Origin: Azolla caroliniana
Taxonomy: Eukaryota; Polypodiophyta
DNA length: 64,000 nucleotides
Reading direction: 5' to 3'
Assembly (NCBI GenBank): GCA_043228905.1
Contig: JBHGNT010000017.1
Span: 16,802,001 to 16,866,000, forward strand
Below, one piece after another: positions 55,385 through 64,000 of this stretch (position 1 is the stretch's first letter; the number at the start of each line of letters is the position of its first letter). The translations under genes and the position numbers were made by a program. A model generated the notes under the pieces. The model saw only the letters and a list, made by a program, of their open reading frames with translations. It was not told where the DNA came from and did no database searches.

Positions 55385-55697
55385 TGTTATGTACACATAA
55401 TGTACTTGAGGTTAGGTCACTAATATTTACATAAGTGAAGGGTATGTTCACTAATGTTAAAAAGGGGCCTAGGAAAAGGTATAAATATGAGGCTTAGCTA
55501 CCCTCATAAGCACATTATGTCGGAAGACTGTTGTCTTAGACATCGGTGGTGCGAGCTAGGTTTTCATCTCGAGGATCGTGTTTATCTTTTCCAAGGTATT
55601 AGTCATGCTAATATTCAGCAATATGGGACGTCGATGGTAGGTTGGCTATGTCTAGATCATAGCTCGGGGGTGGTCGGGTGGAACGGGTTCTTCTATG
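55385..55697 (+). repeat. LTR A copy, truncated and internally deleted
   Basis: Same start (tgttatgtacacataatg) and body as the gypsy A LTRs, with ~85 bp missing between two gggg runs. It loses similarity after ggttcttctatgg. Confidence 0.8.
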
Positions 55698-56129
55698 GGT
55701 CAAACCATGCTATGGTGTACCAAAAAAGTATTGTTTTTTGCCAAGAAAAACACGAGTACTTTTAGTATTGTTAGTACTAAGTAATTATAAAAAAGCTTTT
55801 AAAAAAATTGAAAAAATTTATAATCTTTTTAAGGAGTGGGGAGGGGGTAGTACACATTGCATGTAATGGGGGGGGGGGGGGGACAGTTGTTGCATATTCA
55901 GGAGTCAGGACTGATTTGGGGGCTATTTCGCCCTCACTTTTAGTTTAGCACGCCACATTAATTGAATTTGGCGCTTCTCACCATTTTGGCGCATCCCCTT
56001 CCTCCCAACCGAGCCCATCTCAGATTCACTGTTTGTCGTTCTTTGCATCTCAGGTATTCACAACACGCAAATGTCCCCAAGATTTGGGATCTTGCCATTC
56101 CTTATCTACAAATCAAACCTACGTGAAAA
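55698..56129. other. unassigned, with poly-G run
   Basis: No gene recognised. A run of ~16 G at about 55867-55882 and an AT-rich stretch before it. Confidence 0.3.
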
Positions 56130-56177
56130 TGATGAAGCGTTCTTTGTGTCACACATCTGAGCCATCTTCGCCTTTCA

Positions 56178-56255
56178 TGGGTATGTCTTCTCCTTCCCTC
56201 GGTATGTCGTATCCTTCCCTCCGTATATCTTCTCCTTCCCTCGGTATTTCTTTAG
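56178..56255 (+). repeat. 21-bp tandem repeat (GMSSPSL heptad)
   Basis: ggtatgtcttctccttccctc recurs three times plus a part. In the frame from 56130 (ATG ATG AAG) it encodes the heptad GMSSPSL. This could belong to a 5' exon of the following transposase-like gene, but the frame does not join cleanly. Confidence 0.35.
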
Positions 56256-56733
56256 AACTTTTTTTTAAGCGTTTGTTATTTCATAACTGTTTTTAATGCT
56301 TTAATATTTATTGTTTATCCTTTCAAATGGAAACTTTAGGATTTATTTATGCTGAAAAGATTATGTCTTCATCATCATAATGATTATTATTGTCATTATC
56401 ATCTCCATCTACTTGTTCATTGTTACCATATTACGTTGAGCATATTGTTATTTGTACTATTTCCCGATCTTAATAGAATGATAATCTTCTACCAATGATG
56501 TTAGGCACATGTGGATAACACCTAAAACTTGACTTTTATATTAGCCTATTGGTATGGTTGTCTTTCTTAGTACTGTATTGTTTTGTTAAAGGAATATATG
56601 TGTGTGGTATTATCGTACATGTTTATTCGAAAACGGGTTGATGTGGTTTGCATTGACGTATTAAATACGTTTATTCTACGATGTATTAAGAATTTATTTT
56701 GATTAATTAGGTACTAAAATAACAAGAAATTAG
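56256..56733. other. AT-rich spacer or intron upstream of transposase-like gene
   Basis: No coding sequence. It ends caagaaattag, a plausible 3' splice site before the first recognised exon. Confidence 0.3.
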
Positions 56734-58344
56734 GTGTTGGAATACATGAGAGTGGCAATGGTAAATGTCAAGGAGAGTGAGTTGTCATGTAGCAATTCTA
56801 TGTCTGAGAGGAGCAAGAGGCGGGTGGTTCTTCACATAGTTCATTATTTACTAGAAGTAATTGAGAGATTTACCAAGGAAGATTGTAGGAATATTATCTC
56901 TAGAGTGTTACACCATCAACTTTTGAATGAGTGCATGGATAATATTAAGTTTAGGGACCAATGTGTTTCAGGGGAGATTGTCAAGTTTATGAAGTCATCC
57001 CTACACTTAGTGAAAGGGGTAGAGAGCATAGGTAAGTTTGGTGCAAAGAGAGCAACCATTCACATGGTTGTAAATGGTACAAGAAAAAAAAAATAGTGAT
57101 ACTAAAGTTGCCTTAGCCCTTGGTATTCAAAGAAGAAACTTGAGGAAGCATCGGACAAATATACAGTCAAATCAATTTAAGTGGTTGGGGTTAGGCTGTA
57201 GACGACGATGTGATGCCTTGTCTCATGAGATTATTGAGAATGTGGATTCCTTTTGGACATAAAACACTCGTGTCTCACCGAATAAAAAAGATGTATGTAT
57301 ACAATGTATAAGTCGGGGTAGGTACCGAATTCACCCAAGACACTTCTTGGAGATGACTGAGGTAATTCTTTTGGTTTTATCTGTTTGTTTCTAAATATAT
57401 TTTTTTACTAAAGGATTCTATTAACATTTGTTATTTATTGAGTGATGTAGGCGGAATTGTTCATGAACTTCAAAGACCAACATCCTAACATCAATCTTGG
57501 ATTTCGCAAGTTCCAAGGTTTGAAACTGTTTTTTGTTAGAAAGTTAAAAGAGAGGAACACATGTTGTTGTGTGTACCACATTAAAATGGACATGTTAAGG
57601 CTTGTCCTGAACACTATGTGTACTGATTCTAAGGGTATACACGGGGATGGGTGTGTTTGCACTGGTGAGGTATGTAGACCAAATGGGAGTGATAATAGAT
57701 GTAATGCGTGAAACATGACTTATGCATCGGTTTTTGAGTTATGGAGATCTTTTGTTTGTGAAAAACAACCATCATCTGAGTGGCATAATCGTACATGTCT
57801 TCTAAGAACATGTAAAGTTTTCCCACAACCACCATTTTGTAGACAGGAGCTTGATGTAGATAACTATCATATTGTGAAATGGAAATATTTAGAGTATGTG
57901 ACAGAAAATATAGGTAAGGGTCTTGTTAGTAAGCATATCAAGGAAGTATATAAGGAGACATGTGCTGCTACCCTTGTCTCAGAGTTTAAGAACCAACTCG
58001 AGGAGTTCATTCCACATAACTTTAGGAGTTATTGGCAAAATTCACAGTTCAAGGAATGTATAACTAACTTACCACCAAATATTATAGTCTCTGTTATTGA
58101 CTTTGTAGAGAACTATACGTTTAAAGTTCAAAATGAGGTTCAATCAATGCATTGGTACAATGACCAATGTACAATACTTGTACATATTTGCTACTAGAGA
58201 AAAGACGGTGAGTTACATAAGAAATCAATATTCTATATTTCAGATGATAAAAAACATGATACACTATTTGTTCAACATTGTTTTAAGCTTCACCATGCAG
58301 ATTTATTGTCCTTGGGTGCTGCCTCGTAATTTAAGGCGGCCCGG
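56734..58344 (+). pseudogene. DDE-transposase-like gene, exons 1-2 (left part)
   Basis: Exon 1 (56734-57361) has a helical N-terminus, one frameshift at an A-run (57083-57093), 'LGLGCRRRCDALSHEIIENV' and 'RVSPNKKDV'. Intron 57362-57450 (gtaatt...gatgtag) joins 'EMTE|AELFMNF' in frame. Exon 2 has 'GFRKFQGLK', a cysteine-rich CCCVYH...CTGEVC part, 'CTILVHICY', 'FYISDDKKHDTLFVQH' and 'FKAAR'. All four in-frame stops can be C-to-T changes. The family is a eukaryotic DDE-like one I recognise by wording but cannot name. I2 splits exon 2 at 58345. The expected SDGC reads SLGA. Confidence 0.6.
57362..57450 (+). other. GT-AG intron (89 bp)
   Basis: Starts gtaattct, ends gagtgatgtag. Removing it joins two frames of the transposase-like gene in phase 0. 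Confidence 0.75.
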
Positions 58345-59327
58345 TGTCGTGGTGTGGCGTGTGTAGTGTGAGAAAAAGCGAAGCTTCACGCACATCTCAT
58401 AAAGTAATATATGAATGAAAATATAATAACAAGAATAAAGTTGTAGTAGCTTAGTGGTTAGGGCTTATAAGTATACATGGGGAGCTGTAGAGTTTGAGTC
58501 TCTCTTGTTACAAATCAAGTAAAATTTTGCTCCCCTTCCATTTTTGTGATAAATAAATAAATAAATAAAAGCATGCAATGTAAAAATAGGCACCTCTTTC
58601 CTCTATAAGAGGGGAGGAATAAGGCTTATTCAAGGGTCTCCCATTTTGCCGTAGGGGTGTACCACTAGGGTTTCATCTTCTCCTCTTCTTCTTCTTGATT
58701 TAGGGTTTTGTAGCCTCCCTTTCTCCTTATCACTTTCTCTTTCATCTTCTCCTTCTAGGGTTAGGGTTTGAGAGCTTCTTGCTACTTTTCTATCTTTCTC
58801 CTCAACATATTAGAGAACTCGAGGTTTAGGGTGTTTATGTTCCTTATGAGAATCTAAGGTTCTTCTTTCTTATGAGTTTTAGGGTTTATGAGTTTAGATT
58901 CTATTCTACTTCTTATTCAAGAGAGTTTAGGGCTTGGATTCCTTCCACAATGGCTTCTTCGGCATCTCGGTGGTAGCCAACTCGGTGGCCGGTGGCATAA
59001 GGGAGGTTGTAGTGGCATGAGAACTTCTCCAAATCGAGGCAACATAGTCGTCGAAAGTAGTTGAGCTCGGAGCCCACTAGACTCGCCTTCACCATATTAT
59101 TTTCAGCCCTTTCGTGTTGATTAGCAGTTTTGAATAATGATGAAATTGATTCTATGTAAGAAATAAAACCACCAAAATTGTGGTATTAAGCTTAATTTAT
59201 ATCAAAACTTATGTATATTTCCTCATGTCTTTGTCTTAATCTCCAACTTCCTCACCCCTTGTGTATCCCCAGTCCAAGGCCCCGACAGTCCTGTTCGAGC
59301 GACACATGCACGTGAAACTTCGCGACA
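58345..59327 (+). mobile_element. insert I2: solo-LTR-like element in exon 2
   Basis: Starts tgtcgtggtgtggcgtg and ends gtgaaacttcgcgaca, like I1. Contains a tRNA-like module, a (taaa)n tail at about 58552-58568, a TATA region ctataagaggggagg (about 58600) and several 'agggttt' blocks. No target duplication found. Flanking exon text (FKAAR | WSFYFIAR) shows it interrupts the transposase-like gene. Confidence 0.65.
58444..58514 (+). repeat. tRNA-like module, copy 7 (inside I2)
   Basis: Box A tagcttagtggttag (good fit to TRGCNNAGYNGG) and box-B-like agagtttgagtctc 45 bases on. It sits in the sense orientation of the LTR-like unit. Confidence 0.6.
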
Positions 59328-59350
59328 TGGTCCTTCTACTTCATTGCAAG
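59328..59350 (+). pseudogene. DDE-transposase-like gene, end of exon 2
   Basis: 'WSFYFIA' plus two bases, followed by gtgagg, a good 5' splice site. It joins 60666 as R|MQWNYFGSG in register. Confidence 0.55.
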
Positions 59351-60665
59351 GTGAGGAAATAATCCATATGTTTGGTACTTATAAATGGAAGTCTATTTTG
59401 GTAATACTCCATAGTACTTATAAATGTTTTTATAAAATACCGAATTAGTAATTCTTCGACTACATGCACCAGTACTGTCTTGAAATGTGAATCTGAACTG
59501 ATTGGCCATTTAGCTCTCTCCTCGTAGATTCACTAGTACTGATTATGGTAATTACCATGTTAAGTAAACTTAACTTACAGGTTAGTATTGTCGTCCTACT
59601 TGTACAAGTACTAATTAAGGTTGAGGCCTTGTAATGTATCCGTAATTTACAACATAGTATTGTCCCCAAAGGTGCACATGCACAAGTACTGACAATAGTT
59701 TACAACTAAGTACTCTGATCCCACATGCACAAGTATTGACAATGGTTTACAACTAAGTACTCCGATCCCACATGCACAAGTACTAATTTATAACTTAGGA
59801 TTGTATTCCTTCATTGGCATGAGTACTAATTTATATCTCAGCACTGCCCTCTCTTGTGCATTAGTACTATCCTCTTTCATTCATTAGTACTAATTTATAA
59901 CTTTGGACTGCCATTCGGCAAGCACGAGCACTAATTAATACTTGCATTGCCCCCTCTCGATAATGTTTGTACTAATTCATAACTTAGTTGTATTCAACTT
60001 TGTTCGTTAGTACTAATTTATAACTTAGGATTGTTCTCTCTCATTAATACTAATTATTAACTTAGTACTATCCAACCATGTTCATTAGTACTAATTATTA
60101 GCTTAGTACTGTCCAACTTCATTAAGACCAACTTATAACTTAGGACTGTCCTCTGTCATGCATTAGTACTAATTAATAACTTAGTACTCTCCAACTTTGT
60201 TCATTAAGACCAAATTATAACTTAGGACTGTCCTCTGTCATGCATTGGTACTAATTAATAACTTAGTACTCTCCAACTTTGTTCATTATGACCAACTTAT
60301 AATTTATGGTTGTTCTCTCTCATGCATTAGTACTGATTAGTAACTTACCACTCCCCTCTCTCGTTTGTTAATACTAATTTCCAACTTAGTACTATCCTTT
60401 CTCGTGCATTAGTACTAATTAATAACTTACCACTTCCCTCTCTCGTCTATTAGTACTAATCTCCAACTTAGTACTATCCTCTCTCGTGCATTGGTACTAA
60501 TAAATAACTTAGCACTATCCTCTCTTGTTCATTTGTACTAATTCAAATATTAGTATTGTTCACTCATGCATAAGTAATAATTATGGTTTAAGTCATGCAA
60601 TTAATTATGTTTGTTGGCTAACTCTCATGCAAAACACCCAGATACTTCTCATTGACAAACATTAG
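59351..60665 (+). other. large intron of the transposase-like gene
   Basis: From gtgagg to aaacattag. Most of it is the AGTACT minisatellite. About eight residues usual at this place in the family (between 'FIAR' and 'MQWNYF') seem absent, so a small exon may be lost. Confidence 0.5.
59460..60560. repeat. AGTACTAATT minisatellite (~1.1 kb)
   Basis: Alternating cattagtactaattaataacttag and tactctccaactttgttcatt / gactgtcctctctcatgc units, about 55-60 bases per pair, roughly 17-18 pairs. The core ttagtactaa is a perfect 10-bp palindrome. More diverged towards the left end. Confidence 0.85.
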
Positions 60666-61467
60666 GATGCAATGGAACTACTTCGGGTCTGGACATGGAA
60701 AGGGAGAGCACGATGGCGCGGGAGCTGTGATCAAGCGTGCTCTTACATCGGAGCAGTTGGATAATAAAGGTGCTAAGCTACAAAATGCACATGATGTTGT
60801 GGAGTGGCTCACATAGAAGATGTCAAATGATGGTAAGAATAGATTGTTTATTGAGGTTTGTGCTAATGAGGTGGATAGGAATAAATCATCTGGTTGTAAA
60901 AACGTGAAAGGGATGCGCAAGACCCATTGTGTTTTAGGGTTTAGTCGCAAGGATACAACACAATTGTTATTCCGCAGTTTATCGTGCTTTTGTTCCATGT
61001 GTTTAGATGAAGATTGGGATGAATGCACCAATCTATCAATTATGGGGCCATGGAAGCTATAGAAGCTAGAGATAGAACACAGTGTGAATATGCACGAAAA
61101 CGAACATTCAGACAATATTGTATACTACAACCAGTGTGAGGACTTGGCGATATTATTGGAAGTTGGAGATCATTTTGCAGTGCTCAAATCTCCTCATAAT
61201 GAAGATTTTGAAGACTACTACATTGTGGTGTGCAAGCAAGGAAATACAATATTGGAAGAAGTCGTGAGGGATGGCTGGGGCAACATGTTCAATGTTGGTG
61301 AGTCTGTCGTGTATGGCAACTACTATGGAAAGTTGCAACAATGCAAGAACACATATGCATTGTTAAAAGATGCACCCACCGCAATTATCTATGTTGATGC
61401 CATTATCGCAATCAAGTTCAAAATGACTCAAGAAAAGCACAAGGTTAAGGGATACAACACTGTCTAA
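60666..61467 (+). pseudogene. DDE-transposase-like gene, exon 3 (C-terminal)
   Basis: 'MQWNYFGSGHGKGEHDGAGA', 'ALTSEQLDNKGAKLQNAHDV', 'FIEVCANEVDRNKSSGCKNV', 'MRKTHCVLGFSRKDTTQLLF', 'CSMCLDEDWDECTN', then a C-terminal part 'GDHFAVLKSPHNEDFEDYYI', 'VVRDGWGNMFNVGESVVYGN' ending 'KVKGYNTV' and TAA at 61465. Two TAG stops at about 60814 and 61060 fit CAG-to-TAG. The H-G-K-G/H-D-G-A-G block is the hallmark of the family as I know it. Confidence 0.65.
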
Positions 61468-61470
61468 AAA

Positions 61471-61744
61471 GTCCCCAAAGGGGTACACGAACACGTATTG
61501 GGGGGGATCTCCCTCTTTAATGCTTAGAATGGCAAGTGTTACGTCTAATGTAACTTTTGCATATATTCAAACTCTGACTTACAAGTAAAAGGAAATATAT
61601 CATCTTGGGTTTTCATATTTATCTTGGGTTTTCTAACAATATCCCTCTTTGGTTTAGAGATGTATGTTTCTTTTACATGAAGTGTCTAGTGCTTGGTAAA
61701 AAATCTCATTGGCTAGTATCTGAGCTTACGTTAGTATCAAAGTT
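61471..61744. other. 3' flank of transposase-like gene
   Basis: AT-rich; no gene seen. Contains a short aagtccccaaagggg stretch just after the stop. Confidence 0.3.
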
Positions 61745-61870
61745 AGGAGTTCATATCTGTGCCTATAACTCTTTAGTGGTTCATATGTATCATATGTGTG
61801 CCTATAACTCTTTAGTGGTTCATATGTATCATATGTGTGCCTATAACTCTTTAGGAGTTCATATGTATAA
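61745..61870 (+). repeat. 41-bp tandem repeat, three copies
   Basis: gttcatatgtatcatatgtgtgcctataactctttagtg in three near-identical copies. Confidence 0.85.
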
Positions 61871-61879
61871 AGGTTAGTA

Positions 61880-62341
61880 GAATGCATATCAAGTTAGTAC
61901 TAAATCTGTGTTAAGAGTTTGCTAACGTAGACATATGTAAGATAAGAGTGTTCATTCCACGCATCACTCATCTTCTCACTGTCACATGTGTGCATAACAA
62001 GTAAACCAGAACAATGTCATGATGAGGTAATCAATAACTTAACATTTCTATCAATAATAGACAACCACCCAGATACAATAAACTTATCTAGGTACTGAGC
62101 GCCACTTCATCATCGGAGGTAGTAGACTATTGAGTGACACGCGGTGGTACTAAATTAGCTACAATGTATATCAAGTTAGTACTTAAACTATGTTAAGTGT
62201 TTACTAACCTAGACATATCTAAGATAGGAGTGTTCATTCCACTCATGACTTTACATTCTTACCATCACATGTGTGCATAACAAGTAAATTAAAACTGTGT
62301 CAAGATGAGGGTAATCAATGACTTAGCATTCCTATCAATAT
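61880..62341 (+). repeat. direct duplication of ~165 bp
   Basis: 61880-62046 and 62172-62341 both run from agttagtact..., through acatatgtaagata.gagtgttcattccac and cacatgtgtgcataacaagtaaa, to cctatcaata. Both begin with a TTAGTACT motif. Confidence 0.8.
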
Positions 62342-62643
62342 CTTTGCATCCAATTCACATCCTGGATATGTAAACCCCATTAGTGTCAAGAAGCAAGTAA
62401 TCAATAACTTTACATTCGGTAATCAATTACATACAACGATCAAAATACAATAACTTGCAATATTTTGGACAAATACCTCATTCGTAGTACCACACAGTCC
62501 TTCTTCATGGGTAATTGCGAGGGTCTTCTTGGGTAATTGCGGTGGTGTTTTGGACACACGCCTCATTCTTTGTACAACCATGATCCTCTCCTTGGGTCAA
62601 TTTCACATTCTCTACAGACTCCATTGCAAAGTTGCTTGTCACC

Positions 62644-62786
62644 TCATGCTTTGTCCACCAACTCTTCTGTTTGGGTGATCTCACATTCCCCATGTGTGGT
62701 AGCATCTGAGCCTGAATAATCAAGATTGCTCCATAAACTACCTGAATCATTTGATGGTATTTGTGAATCTACATGCTCTTCTACTC
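62644..62786 (-). pseudogene. possible minus-strand exon e
   Basis: After an acceptor-like ctgttagttag the frame reads 'VEEHVDSQIPSNDSGSLWSN', 'EITQTEELVDKA' to TGA at 62644. A second frame (to 62505: 'VENVKLTQGEDHGCTKNEAC') may continue after a frameshift. No family recognised. Confidence 0.3.
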
Positions 62787-63057
62787 CTAACTAACAGTAA
62801 AGTGATGCAAGAACAATATCAATTCACATTCTGAAAAAGTGAAGGCACCTAGCCAAATGTTTAAGGTTAAGGGACCAATGGTTACCTACTGTTACATCGT
62901 CATTGTTGCTTGGGATGGTCCCAGTTTCAAGTTGGGGCTCTTCATCATGCCAATATTTCACAACACTCTCTATGTATTAATACACTTGTACATTATTGTC
63001 ACGTGAAGTAATATGGTCAAAATAACAATTATATGAGAGGGCTCCCAACACGTACCT

Positions 63058-63290
63058 GGAAGTGAGATAAATTCTTCTTCATATTGTGGCTCTGAATTTG
63101 TATCTCCATTTTCATTACTCTTTTCTTCCTTGTATAAAAACAAAAGTATGTAGTATTAGTCTAACTCATCAAGATGACAACAACCACAAGTTTGTGAGAA
63201 TTTGTATTACCCACCACAACAATCAACTTTGCATTTCTTCCCCTTTATGTACAATTTCCTTGCAGCATTATGCTTCTTCGTAGGCTCTTT
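63058..63290 (-). pseudogene. possible minus-strand exons b and c
   Basis: Exon b (about 63213-63288) reads 'EPTKKHNAARKLYIKGKKC' between catcaaag and ggtgggtaata. Exon c (about 63058-63132) reads 'EEKSNENGDTNSEPQYEEEF' between tatacaag and gtacgtg. Phases between b and c do not match with the splice sites I can see. A similar acidic frame 'KYWHDEEPQLETGTIPSNND' sits at about 62890-62960 before gtaacc. Confidence 0.3.
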
Positions 63291-63361
63291 GATAGAAACA
63301 TAATAAATTAGTAGTATACCAACATTTTAGAAATTAGAAAGGCAAACACAATTAGCATTAC

Positions 63362-63573
63362 CATTCACACAGTCAAGGCGTGCCGAGCTAGGAGATTTTG
63401 TTTCAAGCATCACATCTTCAACTGTTCCAATGGCCTTTCTCATACATTCATCTTCATCATAAACTTCATCAGGTACCACTAAGGAACGACCGTGGACTTT
63501 GGAATTTGTAGCAAACTCTGTATGTAATATCGCGGGGCCTGGTTTGTCAATTACCTTCCCTGGTGTGGTGTTG
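63362..63573 (-). pseudogene. possible minus-strand exon a
   Basis: Between acceptor gtagtttctag and donor aatg|gtaatg: 'NTTPGKVIDKPGPAILHTEF', 'SLVVPDEVYDEDECMRKAIG', 'ETKSPSSARLDCVN'. It would join exon b in phase (G|AG). The 5' part would lie beyond the window. Unknown product. Confidence 0.35.
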
Positions 63574-63654
63574 CTAGAAACTACAACATTCATATTATAC
63601 GCATACATATTATAAGAGTACATATTATAACATGAGTCCAAAATTACAAATATA

Positions 63655-64000
63655 GTACTGATCCACCTGGACATGCATATTTCAACTGGTAACGAACAAT
63701 GTTAGTACTAAAAAGCCAACACACTCATGTCTATTTGTTCGGTCATGCAAAGCCTAATTCAAGTGGACACAAAAAGTACAATGCAATAAGCAATGTTAGT
63801 ACTAATACGAGTTATACAACTAAACATTTAGGACCCTCCATACTAAATAGTCAATATTGAATCAATTGATCATGAAGGAATACAATGTATTAAGTAATGT
63901 TAGTACTTAATCAACATCTAAAGAACTTAAAGGATTAGTACTAAGGCACCTGGACATGCATATTTCATCTGGTAATGAACAATGTTAATACTAAAAAGCC
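63655..64000 (+). repeat. repeats with TTAGTACTAA and cacctggacatgcatatttca
   Basis: The block cacctggacatgcatatttca.ctggtaa.gaacaatgttagtactaaaaagcc occurs at about 63664-63720 and again at about 63950-64000 (window end), ~285 bases apart. Three more ttagtact motifs lie between. Confidence 0.7.

Overview
The window looks like an intergenic, transposon-saturated stretch of a large plant nuclear genome. The evidence is iMet-primed Ty1/copia elements, chromodomain Ty3/gypsy elements, a MULE-type transposase with a SWIM zinc finger, GT-AG introns, tRNA-derived sequences, long microsatellites, and C-to-T decay of the kind produced by cytosine methylation. Two of the Ty3 lineages (38164-48429 and 13504-17090) remind me more of fungal/animal Ty3 types than of flowering-plant ones, so a non-flowering land plant (lycophyte, fern, bryophyte) is my guess. 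I cannot identify the species. I see no ordinary host gene that is clearly intact. The only long intact reading frame is a retrotransposon gag-like ORF at 41412-43085.

Layout. (1) 1-11728: a MULE-type transposase pseudogene split by gypsy element A (352-10576, target duplication gatgt). The gag-PR-RT part of A is inverted relative to its LTRs and RH-IN part, and its middle holds a 2.3 kb TG/TATG tract. (2) 11729-17615: tandem and inverted minisatellites, a tRNA-like sequence, and a truncated Ty3 element D. (3) 17616-24041: copia element C, whose integrase core is replaced by a piece of a non-autonomous Ty3-like element (G). (4) 24117-53851: a nested stack. Minus-strand element E contains copia F (25869-30607, TSD ggagt), copia H (30644-50707, TSD tcctt) and a solo copia LTR (50806-51215, TSD caatc). 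H contains gypsy B (32228-37837, carrying LTR-like insert I1) and gypsy 2 (38164-48429), which contains a young gag-only element J (40673-43985, TSD catat, LTRs indistinguishable by eye). (5) 53852-55697: LTR and copia fragments. (6) 55698-61470: an intron-containing DDE-transposase-like pseudogene. One exon is split by LTR-like insert I2, and one intron is largely an AGTACT minisatellite. (7) 61471-64000: AT-rich DNA with tandem duplications and possible minus-strand exons.

How the parts relate: E and G share gag homology, primer-binding site and 3'-end features with gypsy 2 and look like non-autonomous passengers of that lineage. J is a separate gag-only element with no autonomous partner in the window. 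Seven tRNA-like (box A/box B) modules occur, five of them inside LTRs or LTR-like units. This is the observation I find most worth following up.
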